A stretch of 64,000 nt of DNA from Bacteroidota bacterium (GTDB lineage Bacteria > Bacteroidota > Bacteroidia > Chitinophagales > Saprospiraceae), in NCBI GenBank assembly GCA_003045895.1, contig PZPC01000001.1, positions 124,001-188,000 of the forward strand, read 5' to 3'. Made by a program: the position numbers and the translations under genes. Under the pieces are notes generated by a model, which had not been told where the DNA came from, ran no database searches, and saw only the letters and a program-made list of their open reading frames with translations. How positions within the stretch are numbered: position 1 is the stretch's first letter; each line of letters begins with the position of its first letter. Positions 8,501-17,539 of the stretch are shown here, in pieces.

Positions 8501-10137
8501 GGAATAGTATCGCGAATCGTAATGCCGAGCACGGGCCCCGACAGGACTTCGATGGTATCTATCACGACTTGTGCGGGTACCGTATTATCGGTAATGGTGA
8601 CCTGGTACCTGCCCGCAGCTAACCCACTGACAATTCCCGACCCACCGTTGGCACCAATAACAACCGGTGCACTGTTGGGGCCACTCAGCGGAACGGTATT
8701 CCACACGAATCGGTAGGGCGCCAATCCTTCATCTACGGTTACTGTAAAGCTGCCGTCGTCAAAGGAAGGGCAAGTCAGGCTATCCTGTTGTAACAAGACG
8801 AAAAAGGGATCGTCGGATACCCGCACTTTACCGGGGCGGGTAACCAGCTGGAAGATATTCTGGTCGGGGTCGCCTATTTCAATGGGAACGGGGTTATTGG
8901 TAATGTCCAGGTTGGAACAATCGCCCAACTGACCGATCACATCAAAGCAGATTTCGAAGAAGGTATCGCCATCGGGTAAGTCAATTCCGGCAAAGGTAAA
9001 ATCGGTCCAGGTGAATCCCATCACACCAGGCGCAATGCCATTGGGGCTAGGGAAGTTTCGCCAACTGAAATTGCCGGTTCCCAGGTCGGGGAGCATGGGG
9101 TTGAACCCCTGGACACTCGTGATGGTGAGGATCGTGGGATCCCAGTTGATGGAAAACTGCACGGAGGTAATGTTCACAAAATTTTCCACCGTAACAGGAA
9201 TACATTCGTTGGAGCCGGGCAAGACATTGGTGAGCGGCAGGAAAATCGTCACTTCGTCACAGGAAGAAGTAATGGTAGCGGTAGCGCTACCGCTACAGCT
9301 TTTTCCATCGGTCACTTCAATGACGTAGGTGCCTGGCGCTGGTACGGAAAAGTTGACCACATCATTGTGGTTGGCCGGCCCGCTGCTGACGGTACCAAGC
9401 ACCGTAGGATCAGCTTGGTTGTAGATGCTGATCTGCGTATAATTGGAGTTGTCCAGTTCTGACAGGCCGCCCGTCACCCGAAAAGTACCCTGACACCCCG
9501 TCACATTGACGGCGCTGACGGTAATGGCATTCAGGTAGGCTACCGCAAAAGCCTGGTCGGCCCGCAGGTTGATACAATCACCGACGGGGTTGCCTTCGTA
9601 GGTGGCAAATTCCCCCAGGGCCAGGGAGTCAAAGGTGATCGGGGCAAAATAGTAAATGGCTGGCATGCCCGCGTTAAAAGTATTGATGAGGTTGCCATCA
9701 TTGAAAAAAGGCACATCACCACTCCGCACGCCACCCGTATACACGTAAAAACCGTAGACGGCATTGCCATCATCAAAAATGCAGAAATCATTCTTAATGG
9801 AGGCAGTATCCGGTCCGGTGGCGGTGGGGGGGCAATTAAAAAAGGCGTATCCTACTCCGGGAGTCGTATTGGGGTTGGGGTCGCCGCTGAGATCTTGGTC
9901 GCTGGCATGGTCGATAAACAAGGTATCGCCCAAACACAAATAAATGGTGTCGGGAGTGATGTCATTGGACTGGCCGATAAAAGGCCCAAAGCTGGCAATG
10001 GTGCCTGCGTCGTTGGTACACATCCTGGCGCCTGACGAAGGTCCTGTTCTACTGAACATCACCTGGGAGGGCGTTTGCGCCTGCAGCAGCAGGGCAAAGA
10101 AAAAGCAAATTGAAAAGCTAGTGAGGATCCTATTCAT
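5512..10137 (-). CDS. giant SprB-repeat adhesin with cohesin-like domain and T9SS type B sorting domain
   Basis: 1541 residues. A signal peptide (residues 1-20, ending LLLQAQ) directs Sec export. Residues 296-423 resemble a cohesin fold (VTIFLPLTNVLPGSNECIPV onwards). From about 450 to 1400 there are eleven SprB-type units, each opening with a Cys-containing stretch such as VSCNGLADGSVGV and closing near an AG-Y-V-TDxxxC motif. Residues 1443-1541 are a type B C-terminal domain (IPDIFSPNNDGRNDNF, RLFDRWGGLLYEG, LPPGVYVYLIE, ending VTLVR), which marks the protein for the T9SS. SprB of Flavobacterium is the mobile gliding adhesin; this relative is probably a surface adhesin attached through PorU/PorV, encoded just upstream. 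Its ligand is unknown. Confidence 0.92.
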   Translation of the reverse strand: MNRILTSFSICFFFALLLQAQTPSQVMFSRTGPSSGARMCTNDAGTIASFGPFIGQSNDITPDTIYLCLGDTLFIDHASDQDLSGDPNPNTTPGVGYAFFNCPPTATGPDTASIKNDFCIFDDGNAVYGFYVYTGGVRSGDVPFFNDGNLINTFNAGMPAIYYFAPITFDSLALGEFATYEGNPVGDCINLRADQAFAVAYLNAITVSAVNVTGCQGTFRVTGGLSELDNSNYTQISIYNQADPTVLGTVSSGPANHNDVVNFSVPAPGTYVIEVTDGKSCSGSATATITSSCDEVTIFLPLTNVLPGSNECIPVTVENFVNITSVQFSINWDPTILTITSVQGFNPMLPDLGTGNFSWRNFPSPNGIAPGVMGFTWTDFTFAGIDLPDGDTFFEICFDVIGQLGDCSNLDITNNPVPIEIGDPDQNIFQLVTRPGKVRVSDDPFFVLLQQDSLTCPSFDDGSFTVTVDEGLAPYRFVWNTVPLSGPNSAPVVIGANGGSGIVSGLAAGRYQVTITDNTVPAQVVIDTIEVLSGPVLGITIRDTIPSCFGVRDGSLRFIPTSDGTPLNNPGPGYTFVWSTPLSVPNPGNVNFIDNIPAGSYGITVTDPAGCQENALIPLGTPPALRVLDSNTFITDASCTGGQDGQITITASGGTTASGNYTFTWNTGLVIQASTTTLSNINPGQYCVTVTDDNLCSTEKCFVVNAIKTLAINGVVTDVDCNGQTTGEVFITGTTSGAAAATPYAFVWSANAPAANNTGTTSQILNLAAGSYIVTMTDASAAGCRVIDTFAVAQPTPLVATVLNFTNETCTVGNDGSVTLGVSGGVGPYTYSWDHDALLTDSLATNLSAGMYTIVVTDANNCSQQVMQSVSAPTPPAVTSLPDDSVTCADDTDGSLLVMATSPAGPVTNFQWSTGQSGAAINGLPPGEYIVTITAPNACVTIDTAYVTAPEPIRLDSVRVRQPNCPGESTGQIAIFSAGGTGPYMYLWSTMPGTPTTQNPLPARPAGDYTVVVIDANQCTSEVFNITIVDPPSIVVTFSNIQDTSCPDDATCDGQATATASYSDGSPGSFIFTWDTGEMTTSATTATSIQLCEGVQNLNVIDANNCGVNVSFTIAAPDPITVLPTITPVSCNGLADGSVGVVPMGGTGPYNYFWVETNETTSAISGLSAGNYTAIITDDNSCTFTQTVVVGQPAPIVISVNPATTTDFVTCAGDTDGIIAVNTTGGNVTPANPYQYTWSDGAMGNLNANLAASTYSVTVTDFKNCMDELSFTILEPELIQFFLDPIDPPLCFGDPTFVSIDTVFGGANNAFEEYTFMVDNNGLSFPVLQPATVFAGNHIITVEDINGCAAETAISIASPGQITITIASPIVIELGDSTVQLQPMVSPGGNYSYQWTPGDFLSSDTIRNPFIFPENSLDYTLTVVNENGCTATQNVFVELDANRNVYIPDIFSPNNDGRNDNFEVFTCRGVRQVRSARLFDRWGGLLYEGTKLDPNCLNGIKLWDGTKNGQTLPPGVYVYLIEVEFLDDVILTYRGDVTLVR

Positions 10138-10318
10138 GGTTCCGTTTTGATATTAGTACGGCTTGGTAGAAAATTACGGTGGAGTCTTGCAGCCCGTGAT
10201 TAACAGGAAACCTGCAAATGCCGGGCAAATGACAAGTTCCAAACGTTAAGGGCGCGCGCAAAATTACAATCTATTGGAGCAATATTTGTGTTAAAGTTTA
10301 GAAGTAGCGCCTGGCAGC

Positions 10319-11191
10319 CTATTTCCCGGGCAGTATAATGACCTCGCCGGTTCGGTTATTGCGATTCAGGTATTGCAAAAATTGTTGTGCTTGCCCGGTG
10401 GTTTCAAAGCTGCCAACCAGGCATTGGAACTGTTCGTCACCCAGGGGATACAGTTCTGCTTTTTGCTCGTATTTCCGTTCCAGTTCCACAATCATGCGAA
10501 TGCCTGCGGTATAAGTGTAGGTGTCGCCGTGCAACAGAATGCCATAAAACTTACTGGAACGCGGCGAAAACCGGCGCTCTACGGCCGCTATGGGTTGTCC
10601 TGACAAAACGAGCAGTGGTTCTTCGTATTGGTGCTGATTGAGGGTCAGTAAAGCCGGTGCCGCGTCGGTAACCAGGGCCGGGCGCGTAAAGTTTACTTCG
10701 GCCTGCGGACTATTCAGTGCAGGCTGGGCCAGAGCATCCGGCGGCAGGACGGGCGTCAAATGGTTGGCCGGTTTGTCCAGGCGTTTTAGCCAGCGGAGGA
10801 GGGATCCTGCTTCCTGGCTGGCGCTGCGCTGGTCAATGAGTTGTCCGTTGGCCGCAAAGATTAAGATGCTGGGCAGGATGTTCACGTCAAATTGCTGTTG
10901 GAGTACCCGGCTACCGGGTTTATTCAGGTCTACTTTTACGGCTAAGTAATGGTCGCTGACAAAAGCGCTGAGTTCGGGGTCGGCAAAAGTGTTCTCTTCC
11001 ATCCAGCGGCAGGGCAGGCACCAATCGGCGGTGAAGTAAAGGATGAAGAGTTTGTCTTGTTGACGGGCTTGTGAACGCGTTTGTTCGAGGGAGATTTCCT
11101 GGAAAGGAAACGTGGAAAAAGCAGTGAGGTGGGCAATAGCTGCAACCAGCAGGCTAGCCGCTAACGCTAGCCGGAGAATTTTTGTGTTCAT
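10319..11191 (-). CDS. exported thioredoxin-fold protein with a SPOR-like C-terminus
   Basis: 290 residues. An N-terminal hydrophobic segment (about residues 6-25) is a signal peptide or anchor. Residues 30-140 form a thioredoxin domain with the redox pair C58/C61 in ADWCLPCRWMEENTF and a cis-proline loop at NILPSILIF, similar to DsbD-gamma and thioredoxin-7-like periplasmic reductases. After a proline-rich linker, the C-terminus (about 225-285) contains FQCLVGSFETTGQAQQFLQY, the pattern of a SPOR domain, which binds denuded peptidoglycan. Together they suggest an envelope disulfide reductase held at the septal wall; the SPOR call is weaker than the thioredoxin call. The gene is followed on the same strand by the adhesin gene and lies just after rnpB. 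Confidence 0.82.
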   Translation of the reverse strand: MNTKILRLALAASLLVAAIAHLTAFSTFPFQEISLEQTRSQARQQDKLFILYFTADWCLPCRWMEENTFADPELSAFVSDHYLAVKVDLNKPGSRVLQQQFDVNILPSILIFAANGQLIDQRSASQEAGSLLRWLKRLDKPANHLTPVLPPDALAQPALNSPQAEVNFTRPALVTDAAPALLTLNQHQYEEPLLVLSGQPIAAVERRFSPRSSKFYGILLHGDTYTYTAGIRMIVELERKYEQKAELYPLGDEQFQCLVGSFETTGQAQQFLQYLNRNNRTGEVIILPGK

Positions 11192-11388
11192 GGATAAGAA
11201 TTTCGTATAGGAAAGGTAGGTTTTTTTTACCAGTTGACCTCCGTGCGCCAGGTGGCATTGAGCATACGGTCATTTTTTGCTGCTAACCGGTGGAAAACGC
11301 AGATTTAACGGAGGGTGGTTTTAGAAAATAATTCGCCTGGTTTGGAACGCCGGTTTATTCCTGGCACAAAGATCAGCAAAATTACCCT

Positions 11389-11396
11389 TATCTTTG
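11389..11396 (+). promoter_or_regulatory. -7 promoter box TATCTTTG of rnpB
   Basis: An exact TAnnTTTG box whose right edge is five bases before 11401, the first base of the RNase P RNA P1 helix. The spacing supports transcription starting at the mature 5' end; the -33 element is weak. Confidence 0.7.
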
Positions 11397-11400
11397 TCTT

Positions 11401-11797
11401 TCCAGTTGTACGTGACCCTGTCGCTGCCTCCTCGGAGGGAGAGGAAAGTCCGGACAATACAGAGCACCGCACCACCTAACGGGTGGGGGCCAGCGGAGGA
11501 ATCGGCCGGCTACAGAGCGTGTCACAGAAAGTATACCGCCACGCCCAGGCGTGGTAAGGGTGAAACCGTGTGGTAAGAGCACACGCCGTCGGGCAGTAAT
11601 GTCAGGGGGAGATAAACCTTGCGGATTGAAATGCCATGTACACCAGTCTGCACTGTCTTCGGACAGGGCTGCAAGTTGCTCGCTTGTATGGCTGGGGGGT
11701 AGGCAGATGGATCGCTACTGTGAGGTAGCGGCTAGATAAATGATGGGGCCTGCGCCAGTCGTAGGGACAGAATCCGGCTTATGATCGTGCAACTGGA
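11401..11797 (+). ncRNA. rnpB: RNase P RNA (bacterial type A)
   Basis: The catalytic RNA that trims tRNA 5' leaders. The ends pair as helix P1 (TCCAGTTGTACG at 11401-11412 with CGTGCAACTGGA at 11786-11797). The conserved core is plain: GAGGAAAGTCCGGACA near the 5' end (CR-I), ACAGAAAGTATACCGCC and GGTAAGGGTGAAA (CR-II/III), GGTAAGAGCACA, and ACAGAATCCGGCTTAT near the 3' end (CR-V). The length of about 397 nt is normal for the phylum. It sits between the thioredoxin-like gene and porV, read on the opposite strand to both. Confidence 0.96.
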
Positions 11798-11862
11798 ATT
11801 TTTATTCGCTTTGCCAGTGTACACTACCTGGTAGCGAATCGAGGTAAAATGCCTTGTTTAAC

Positions 11863-11910
11863 AAAAATGGTGTCTGTCCGGCTACTTGCCAAACAGACAC
11901 CATTTTTTTT
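11863..11910. terminator. terminator shared by rnpB and porV
   Basis: A 15-bp stem (AAAAATGGTGTCTGT paired with ACAGACACCATTTTT) with a 15-base loop and a T8 run on the plus strand; the minus strand also exits into a T run. It can end rnpB from the left and porV from the right. Confidence 0.9.
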
Positions 11911-11932
11911 CTGGCGCATATCCAGTTGCTTA

Positions 11933-13141
11933 CTAGCCCTGCGGATCGAAAGCGCCAAAGTCGAAGAGCAAGCTGAAACGGAGCGTATTGTCCAGTGGGT
12001 TGCGCTGGTTGGTGGTCGGAACCAGGTAGCTGAAATTCATACCGAAAATATTGTACTTCAGTCCCAAACCGAGGGTGAGGTACTTGCGGCCACCCTTCTG
12101 GTTGTGTTCGCTGAAATAACCCGCCCGAACCGCAAACTGCTGGTCATACCAGTATTCCAACCCAAAGGAGTACATCAACTCCCGCAGTTCTTCCTTAAAA
12201 CCTTCCGGGGCATCGTTGAAGCTGCTGAAAATAGCGCTCACCGGCGATTGTGCCCGCCGGGCTTCATTGTCGCAGTCTACGCCCTGGCAAGGAGTGGGGA
12301 CCATGAATTTGTTGATATCCGTCGCAATGGTCAGCGAGTTGAACTCGTCAAAATCCATCTTCCAGGCCGCACCCAAACCAAAATTGGCGGGTAAAAAGTC
12401 GCGGTTGATAGAGCGGGTATACGTAATCTTTGAACCGATATTGGTCAGGGCCAGACCGATGGTCAGCTGGCTATCGTCCAGGGAGCTGGATTTCAATTCT
12501 TTCTGGTAGGTAAACGAAACGTCGGCAGCACCGGCGATACCGGCCTGGATCACATCGCCACCATCCAATTGCTGGCCGGCAGCCAGGTTGGAGTAAATGA
12601 ATTTACCCGTTAAACCAGCCGTGAAATTGTCAGATAATTTCCGGGAATAAGCCAGGGCTACTTCAAATTCATTGGGCCGGCCCGTCAGCAACGGTTCCCC
12701 GTTGACGTCGGTAAACTGGATGCTGCCCAGCGAAAAATACCGCAAACCAAAACCTACGGCTTGCAGATCATTGATCTTCTTAAAGCCGGTGAGGTAAGCC
12801 AGGTATACATCGTTGAGCCCCAGCGACCGCAACCAGGGGGTATAGGTGGCTGACAGGGCAATATCTTCCTCGGCCAGCACCAGTTTGGAGGCATTGAAGT
12901 GCATCGCGTTGGCATCGGGAGAAAGGGCAATGCCTACATCCCCCATGGCACCAGAGCGCGCATCGGCAACAATGCGCAGGAAGGGAACAGCCGTAACTAC
13001 GGTGTTGGTACAGGGCGTTCCGTCCAGATTGAGGTAGCAACCACAGCCTTCGTCGTAGAAGCACTGCGCCTGGAGGTTGGTATTACCGCCAAAGGTAACA
13101 AATAGCGTAGCTAAGAAAATGAAGCGTAGTATGTTCTTCAT
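11933..13141 (-). CDS. porV: PorV: T9SS outer membrane shuttle protein (LptO)
   Basis: 402 residues with a signal peptide ending NLQAQ, then a 14-strand FadL-like barrel typical of the PorV/PorQ family. Marks are the early FLRIVADARSGAMGDVGIA motif, the family's most conserved stretch, alternating amphipathic strands, and the C-terminal NTLRFSLLFDFGAF strand. PorV collects cargo C-terminal domains as they leave the Sov translocon and hands them to PorU for cleavage and lipopolysaccharide attachment. It lies 211 bases downstream of porU on the same strand, the usual Bacteroidota order, and has its own -7-like box at 13176-13183. Confidence 0.95.
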   Translation of the reverse strand: MKNILRFIFLATLFVTFGGNTNLQAQCFYDEGCGCYLNLDGTPCTNTVVTAVPFLRIVADARSGAMGDVGIALSPDANAMHFNASKLVLAEEDIALSATYTPWLRSLGLNDVYLAYLTGFKKINDLQAVGFGLRYFSLGSIQFTDVNGEPLLTGRPNEFEVALAYSRKLSDNFTAGLTGKFIYSNLAAGQQLDGGDVIQAGIAGAADVSFTYQKELKSSSLDDSQLTIGLALTNIGSKITYTRSINRDFLPANFGLGAAWKMDFDEFNSLTIATDINKFMVPTPCQGVDCDNEARRAQSPVSAIFSSFNDAPEGFKEELRELMYSFGLEYWYDQQFAVRAGYFSEHNQKGGRKYLTLGLGLKYNIFGMNFSYLVPTTNQRNPLDNTLRFSLLFDFGAFDPQG

Positions 13142-13175
13142 GAGTTTTAATCCTTTTTTCGAATAAAATTGGCTG

Positions 13176-13183
13176 CAAATATA
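13176..13183 (-). promoter_or_regulatory. -7 box TATATTTG before porV
   Basis: On the minus strand TATATTTG matches TAnnTTTG and lies about 35 bases before the porV ATG at 13141. It would let porV be made apart from porU. The -33 element is not clear. Confidence 0.5.
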
Positions 13184-13352
13184 GGTAATGCTTGCGAGCC
13201 GATTACTGTTTTGTGTAGCTTATACAAAAGCCTTGCCAATTTTGGCTACTGCTTTTGCGATCGTCTCCATCAAAACCCTTATTTACAGGGCTTTATTTTG
13301 CTGTTAAAGAAATATTATCCCCGCGTGCCGAAAATTACACTTTCCGACCTCG

Positions 13353-16300
13353 TTACTTCAAAATAACCAACTTCTCAAATGAACTTTCCCCGGAAAGCTC
13401 CGCACCATTGCTGGTACGCACCCGCACCTGGTACAGGTATACCCCGCGCGCCAACTGATCGCCATAGTTGTCTTTGCCGTCCCATTCGATACAATCGTCC
13501 AGGCGCAGCGCACCGTCGGCATTCGGAATAAAGGCTTCCAGGGTTTTCACCAGGCGGCCAGCAATGGTAAATACCTGCACCAGCACGTCGAGGTCTTCAC
13601 CGGCCACGTTGCTGTCGAATTGGAAGCACGTCCGGTCGGTGAAAGGGTTGGGGTAATTCAGGACGTTTTGTAGCGCGATTTTACCGTCGCCGGCCACAAT
13701 GAACTCCGTCTGGCCTTCACCCAGGTTGTTGGCTACATCCCAGGCCCGCACGCGCATGGTGTAGGTGCCGGGCTCCAGATCTTTCAGCGGAAAACGCACT
13801 TCACCCTTGGTGTAATCATCATTTTGGGCTTCGTAGAAGTCGTTGAGCAGGTAGTTGTTCTGGGTGTTTTCGTTGAGAAAACCTTCCAGGTCGTGGCCAA
13901 TGCTATTGCCGGTTACATTGATGCCAAAGTTGTCGGCCAGTTTGACCACCAGGGTAGGGCTCGGAGATACGATGGTGCCACTCACAAAATCTTCGGAATT
14001 CATGAATACTTCCACCAGTGGTGGCGTATCATCCTCCAGTCCTTCGGGGTTGGAACCTCCAATGATCACGCGTTCTTCACTACCCCCGGCGTCAATCTTC
14101 CGTCCGGGATCGGCAGCGTAGTAGCTGATCTTGCCGGGGCCGTAGGCGTAGTTAATATCTTTAGGCACGACGAAAGAAAAGGTGAATTCCCCGTTGTCCA
14201 CCGTCGCTTTTCCCCGGAAGAGGACATTTTTCTGTACCATATAAGTCCGTTCCGGGCTGCCGGTATCATTTCTCAGGGTTTGGGCACCCACGCGTTTGTC
14301 GTATACGGTAGGATATACCGTACCATTGAAGTTGGTGAGGAGATCACCGTTGAGGTCGGTAATTTGTCCGGTTACAATCACCGTTTCCAATGCGCTAAGG
14401 GTGTCGGCCTGTCCGCTGGCCAGGGTATTTCCGTTGATCGAGGTCGTCGCTACCTGGTAACGTGGGAAGGCCAATGCCTGCGCCGGATCACCCATGAGCA
14501 TGAACTTGCGTTCGTTGCTAAAATTTCCCGGGCTACTGAGGCTGTTTTTTGCGGTGCGAATGACGTCGCCCAACCTGGGCCAACTGCCATCCGGGTTCTG
14601 CTTGAGGATCTCCGTCAACGAACGATTGGTCAGTTCGGAGTTGCGATTGGCAAAAACCGGCCGGGTGGTGGTGAGCAGGGCCAGCGCGCCACCTTGGGGG
14701 GCCAGGATGAGTTCTTCTCCGGCCGAGACAAAGGCGCCATTGTCATAATCACCGAAGGTACACGTTGCCGTCAGGAAAAGACTCAGCCGATCCAGGTTCC
14801 GCCAGTTTTGTATGCGCGGAATATCCAGTACCCGCTCCTGTGCCCAACCACGTGGCCCGCCGTGGCCCAGGTAGGTGGTCAGGATAGAGCCCCGGAAGAT
14901 AGCGCGATCCAACTCCTCCTGCACCACGGGGAATCGGTCGCCGGCCGGCGTCGATTCCTGGGGGAACAGATCAAAGAGCAGTTTAGTGACGTTGAACTGG
15001 GGTTTTAGTTGGCGAACCAGTTCTGCGGCCATGTCTGCGTCGTCGGAGTGGGTGGCACCATCTTCGTCATCCCCGAGGAAGGTCATGCGGATACGCCAGT
15101 CCTGGAAATAATCGGGGTTCGTGTCGTACTGGATGATCTTATTTGCTACGGTTTGCGCTTCCTGTGCCGTTTTTACGGGCAAGCGGCCCACGCCAATACT
15201 CAGGTCGCTGGCCAGGGGGTCGTCGCCGGGATTATTGACATAAATAGCAAAGTAGTCATCAGCGGGGAAACCGTACAATTCGTGGTTTTCATCCCGTTCG
15301 TAAACCGGCACAAAATTGGTGCCGAAACCATAGATATCGCGGGTATCGAAAGATCCGTCACCGATCAGCAGGAGGTAGCGCAGGGCACCATCCCGCTCGA
15401 AAATGGTTTTGGCAAAATCGCGGATTGCCGTTGGACTGACCCGCCCGCTCGAAAACTCATTGTATACTTGCTCGGTCGAGACCAGGCCTACCTGCAGTTG
15501 GCTAAAATTGCGGCGGTGTTCGGCCAGTTGCTCGGCCGCGGCCGCAAAATCGGGGTGGTAGATGATGAGCATTTGCTGGCTGGCCAGGGCGTGCAGGTTC
15601 TGCGGCGTAAGCTTACCAACTGCTATTGGCTTGGCCAGGTCTGCAGTTGGGCGGAAGGCCACAAATTCCCGCACGGTGTTGCCAACGACGACTCCAAACC
15701 GCTGGCTGCTGCCACTGAGGGTGGTCTGCTGCCTGACTGCCTGGAGCGGGTTGGTGATGTCCCATATCTCCATGTCACTACCGGCATTGTCTACCACAAA
15801 AGTGGCGCTTGGCTGGCCGTAGGTACGGGCATCCCGAAACCGCAGTTCATTGCCGGTAAAGCGCAAGGCCAGTCGCGCGCGTGCCTCGATGAAGTCCAGC
15901 CAGCCCGAACTTTGTTCCGAACCACCGGGATTGGGGTAGCGGAGTTTTACCGTACAATTTTCCTGCGTCACATTTACTTGCCCGGTCAGGCGGCTCGTAG
16001 GTGCCAGGTTGTTGTAAATTTCGCCATCAGAGCCAATAGGGACACTGATGGCCTGGTCAGAAGTGAGCGTTTGCCCCTCGATGTCGAGAAAAAAGCGGGA
16101 GCGAACCGTAGCCCGCAGGGCCATTTCGGCGAAAAACGTGACGGGTTCATTGGTTTGCAATCCGGTGAATTGGAACAGGTTGGGAAAATCCTTTTCCCGG
16201 GCAAACTTAAAGAAGTCACTGTACCAGTGCTGGCCCGTTCCGGTACCGGTATTTTCGATCTCGTGGAGGGCGTTGAACTTGTCGTCGCCGTAGCGGAACA

Positions 16301-17222
16301 GCCCGTCGTAGGTGGTCGTGGTCACGGCCGTGTTGGCCACACTGGCGCGCTCGCTAACCCGCAAACCATTGCCCGGACCAATTTTGACAAAGTAGTAATT
16401 CTGGTTGTCGTAAATGTTGGTTTCTTCGTAGAAACGATCACTGTTCACCTCGTAGCGCCATTTGTTGGGGCCTTCGGCATAAAAGACCAGGTAATCGCTA
16501 CTATTAAAGGTGCCATCTTCCTCTCCGACAACGCGGATGGCATTTTCTACCAGATCGGCGGGCCGGTCCTGATTGACATCGTAAGGTACCAGCCCACCCC
16601 CGTTGCCATATATCCGGATCGTACGTGGGTCGATATTGTCGAGGTTGCTGATGCCCAGTTCATCTTTCAAGAAACCATAACTCAGGCGATGCATACCCGT
16701 TTGGGCGACCGCAATTTTGTACACTTCTCCATCGCTGAGCACGGAATTGAATGGTGGTCCGCCACGTGGTGTTCCCTGGGGTACCAGGGTGGCGCTGAGC
16801 ACGAATCCGGTAACCTGTTGGTAGGTACTGCCAGATCGCGTAATGGGCACACAGGAAACTTTGGCAAAATAGCCACCGGGCTCCCGCACAATATTGGTGT
16901 AAAAACGGACGTCTTCGCCCAGTTTTTCGTCTTCCGGGGCATATTTTTTATCCAAGGGCGCTAAACCCAGGCTGCTTACGGTCAGGTTGATCTGGCCTGG
17001 CCCCGCTACGGGGAACCGGTAGACCCAGAAAGGGTGGGAGGGGGCGTCATCACCAAAATGAGCGCCTTCGAATTGCCATTGCTCGTATTCCTGTTCCCCG
17101 ATGCGAAAACGTTGGGGAACTTTTTCCCAGTTAAATTGCTGTCGAATCAGGGTTTGTGCGGACAAGGCTGAAGCCGATAACAGCATCCCTGCCAGAACAA
17201 TAAAGAGGAATATTTTTTTCAT
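13353..17222 (-). CDS. porU: PorU: T9SS surface sortase (gingipain-family C25 protease)
   Basis: 1289 residues, the usual PorU size. A signal peptide (residues 1-22, ending ALSAQ) is followed by a long beta-rich N-terminal region, then the C25 peptidase domain. The catalytic pair is visible: H787 in TYLGHGGPRGW and C821 in TATCTFGDYDNG. The C-terminal part has Ig-like strands and a type A-like C-terminal domain ending LYQVRVRTSNG and KLVILK, so PorU itself is a T9SS client that keeps its own CTD. The enzyme cuts the CTD off secreted proteins and joins the new end to surface lipopolysaccharide. It is first in the porU-porV pair. Long open frames on the opposite strand (13824-16964) are antisense shadows. 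Confidence 0.95.
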   Translation of the reverse strand: MKKIFLFIVLAGMLLSASALSAQTLIRQQFNWEKVPQRFRIGEQEYEQWQFEGAHFGDDAPSHPFWVYRFPVAGPGQINLTVSSLGLAPLDKKYAPEDEKLGEDVRFYTNIVREPGGYFAKVSCVPITRSGSTYQQVTGFVLSATLVPQGTPRGGPPFNSVLSDGEVYKIAVAQTGMHRLSYGFLKDELGISNLDNIDPRTIRIYGNGGGLVPYDVNQDRPADLVENAIRVVGEEDGTFNSSDYLVFYAEGPNKWRYEVNSDRFYEETNIYDNQNYYFVKIGPGNGLRVSERASVANTAVTTTTYDGLFRYGDDKFNALHEIENTGTGTGQHWYSDFFKFAREKDFPNLFQFTGLQTNEPVTFFAEMALRATVRSRFFLDIEGQTLTSDQAISVPIGSDGEIYNNLAPTSRLTGQVNVTQENCTVKLRYPNPGGSEQSSGWLDFIEARARLALRFTGNELRFRDARTYGQPSATFVVDNAGSDMEIWDITNPLQAVRQQTTLSGSSQRFGVVVGNTVREFVAFRPTADLAKPIAVGKLTPQNLHALASQQMLIIYHPDFAAAAEQLAEHRRNFSQLQVGLVSTEQVYNEFSSGRVSPTAIRDFAKTIFERDGALRYLLLIGDGSFDTRDIYGFGTNFVPVYERDENHELYGFPADDYFAIYVNNPGDDPLASDLSIGVGRLPVKTAQEAQTVANKIIQYDTNPDYFQDWRIRMTFLGDDEDGATHSDDADMAAELVRQLKPQFNVTKLLFDLFPQESTPAGDRFPVVQEELDRAIFRGSILTTYLGHGGPRGWAQERVLDIPRIQNWRNLDRLSLFLTATCTFGDYDNGAFVSAGEELILAPQGGALALLTTTRPVFANRNSELTNRSLTEILKQNPDGSWPRLGDVIRTAKNSLSSPGNFSNERKFMLMGDPAQALAFPRYQVATTSINGNTLASGQADTLSALETVIVTGQITDLNGDLLTNFNGTVYPTVYDKRVGAQTLRNDTGSPERTYMVQKNVLFRGKATVDNGEFTFSFVVPKDINYAYGPGKISYYAADPGRKIDAGGSEERVIIGGSNPEGLEDDTPPLVEVFMNSEDFVSGTIVSPSPTLVVKLADNFGINVTGNSIGHDLEGFLNENTQNNYLLNDFYEAQNDDYTKGEVRFPLKDLEPGTYTMRVRAWDVANNLGEGQTEFIVAGDGKIALQNVLNYPNPFTDRTCFQFDSNVAGEDLDVLVQVFTIAGRLVKTLEAFIPNADGALRLDDCIEWDGKDNYGDQLARGVYLYQVRVRTSNGAELSGESSFEKLVILK

Positions 17223-17539
17223 AACCTGGGTATCTGGGTTTAGTCACCTCCGAACCGGGTGCCGAAACAGGCCGTTTGCGGATGTTGTTGGTTAAACCAG
17301 TTATCACTTAAAATTAAACAAAATTACAAATACTGAACGTAAACAGCCACGACCTATTTTTCGTTAACGGATTTCCCCGTCTATTTGTCGTAATCAAGTC
17401 TTAAGTCCAATAAGAACCGGTCTGCTCCGTCATTTTTCAGCTTATCCGTAAACCCCAAGTCAAATAGTGTTAATTTTTTTGTGGATGCCAGTGGGGTTTA
17501 ATAACTTGTCGTTCCAATAAAATCTAAATCGCGCAGGAG
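17223..17539. other. divergent intergenic region between porU and the PorP-family gene
   Basis: 317 bases without a gene. On the minus strand TAATTTTG (17319-17326) fits the -7 consensus for porU, about 100 bases before its ATG. On the plus strand, no clear -7 box is seen for the PorP-family gene, although AT-rich sequence around 17470-17485 would be the expected place. Confidence 0.5.

Noticed and set aside
13824-16964. Two long plus-strand open frames (394 and 651 codons) opposite porU
   Set aside because: They lie entirely antisense to a strongly supported PorU and read as mirror translation without signal peptide or family motifs.
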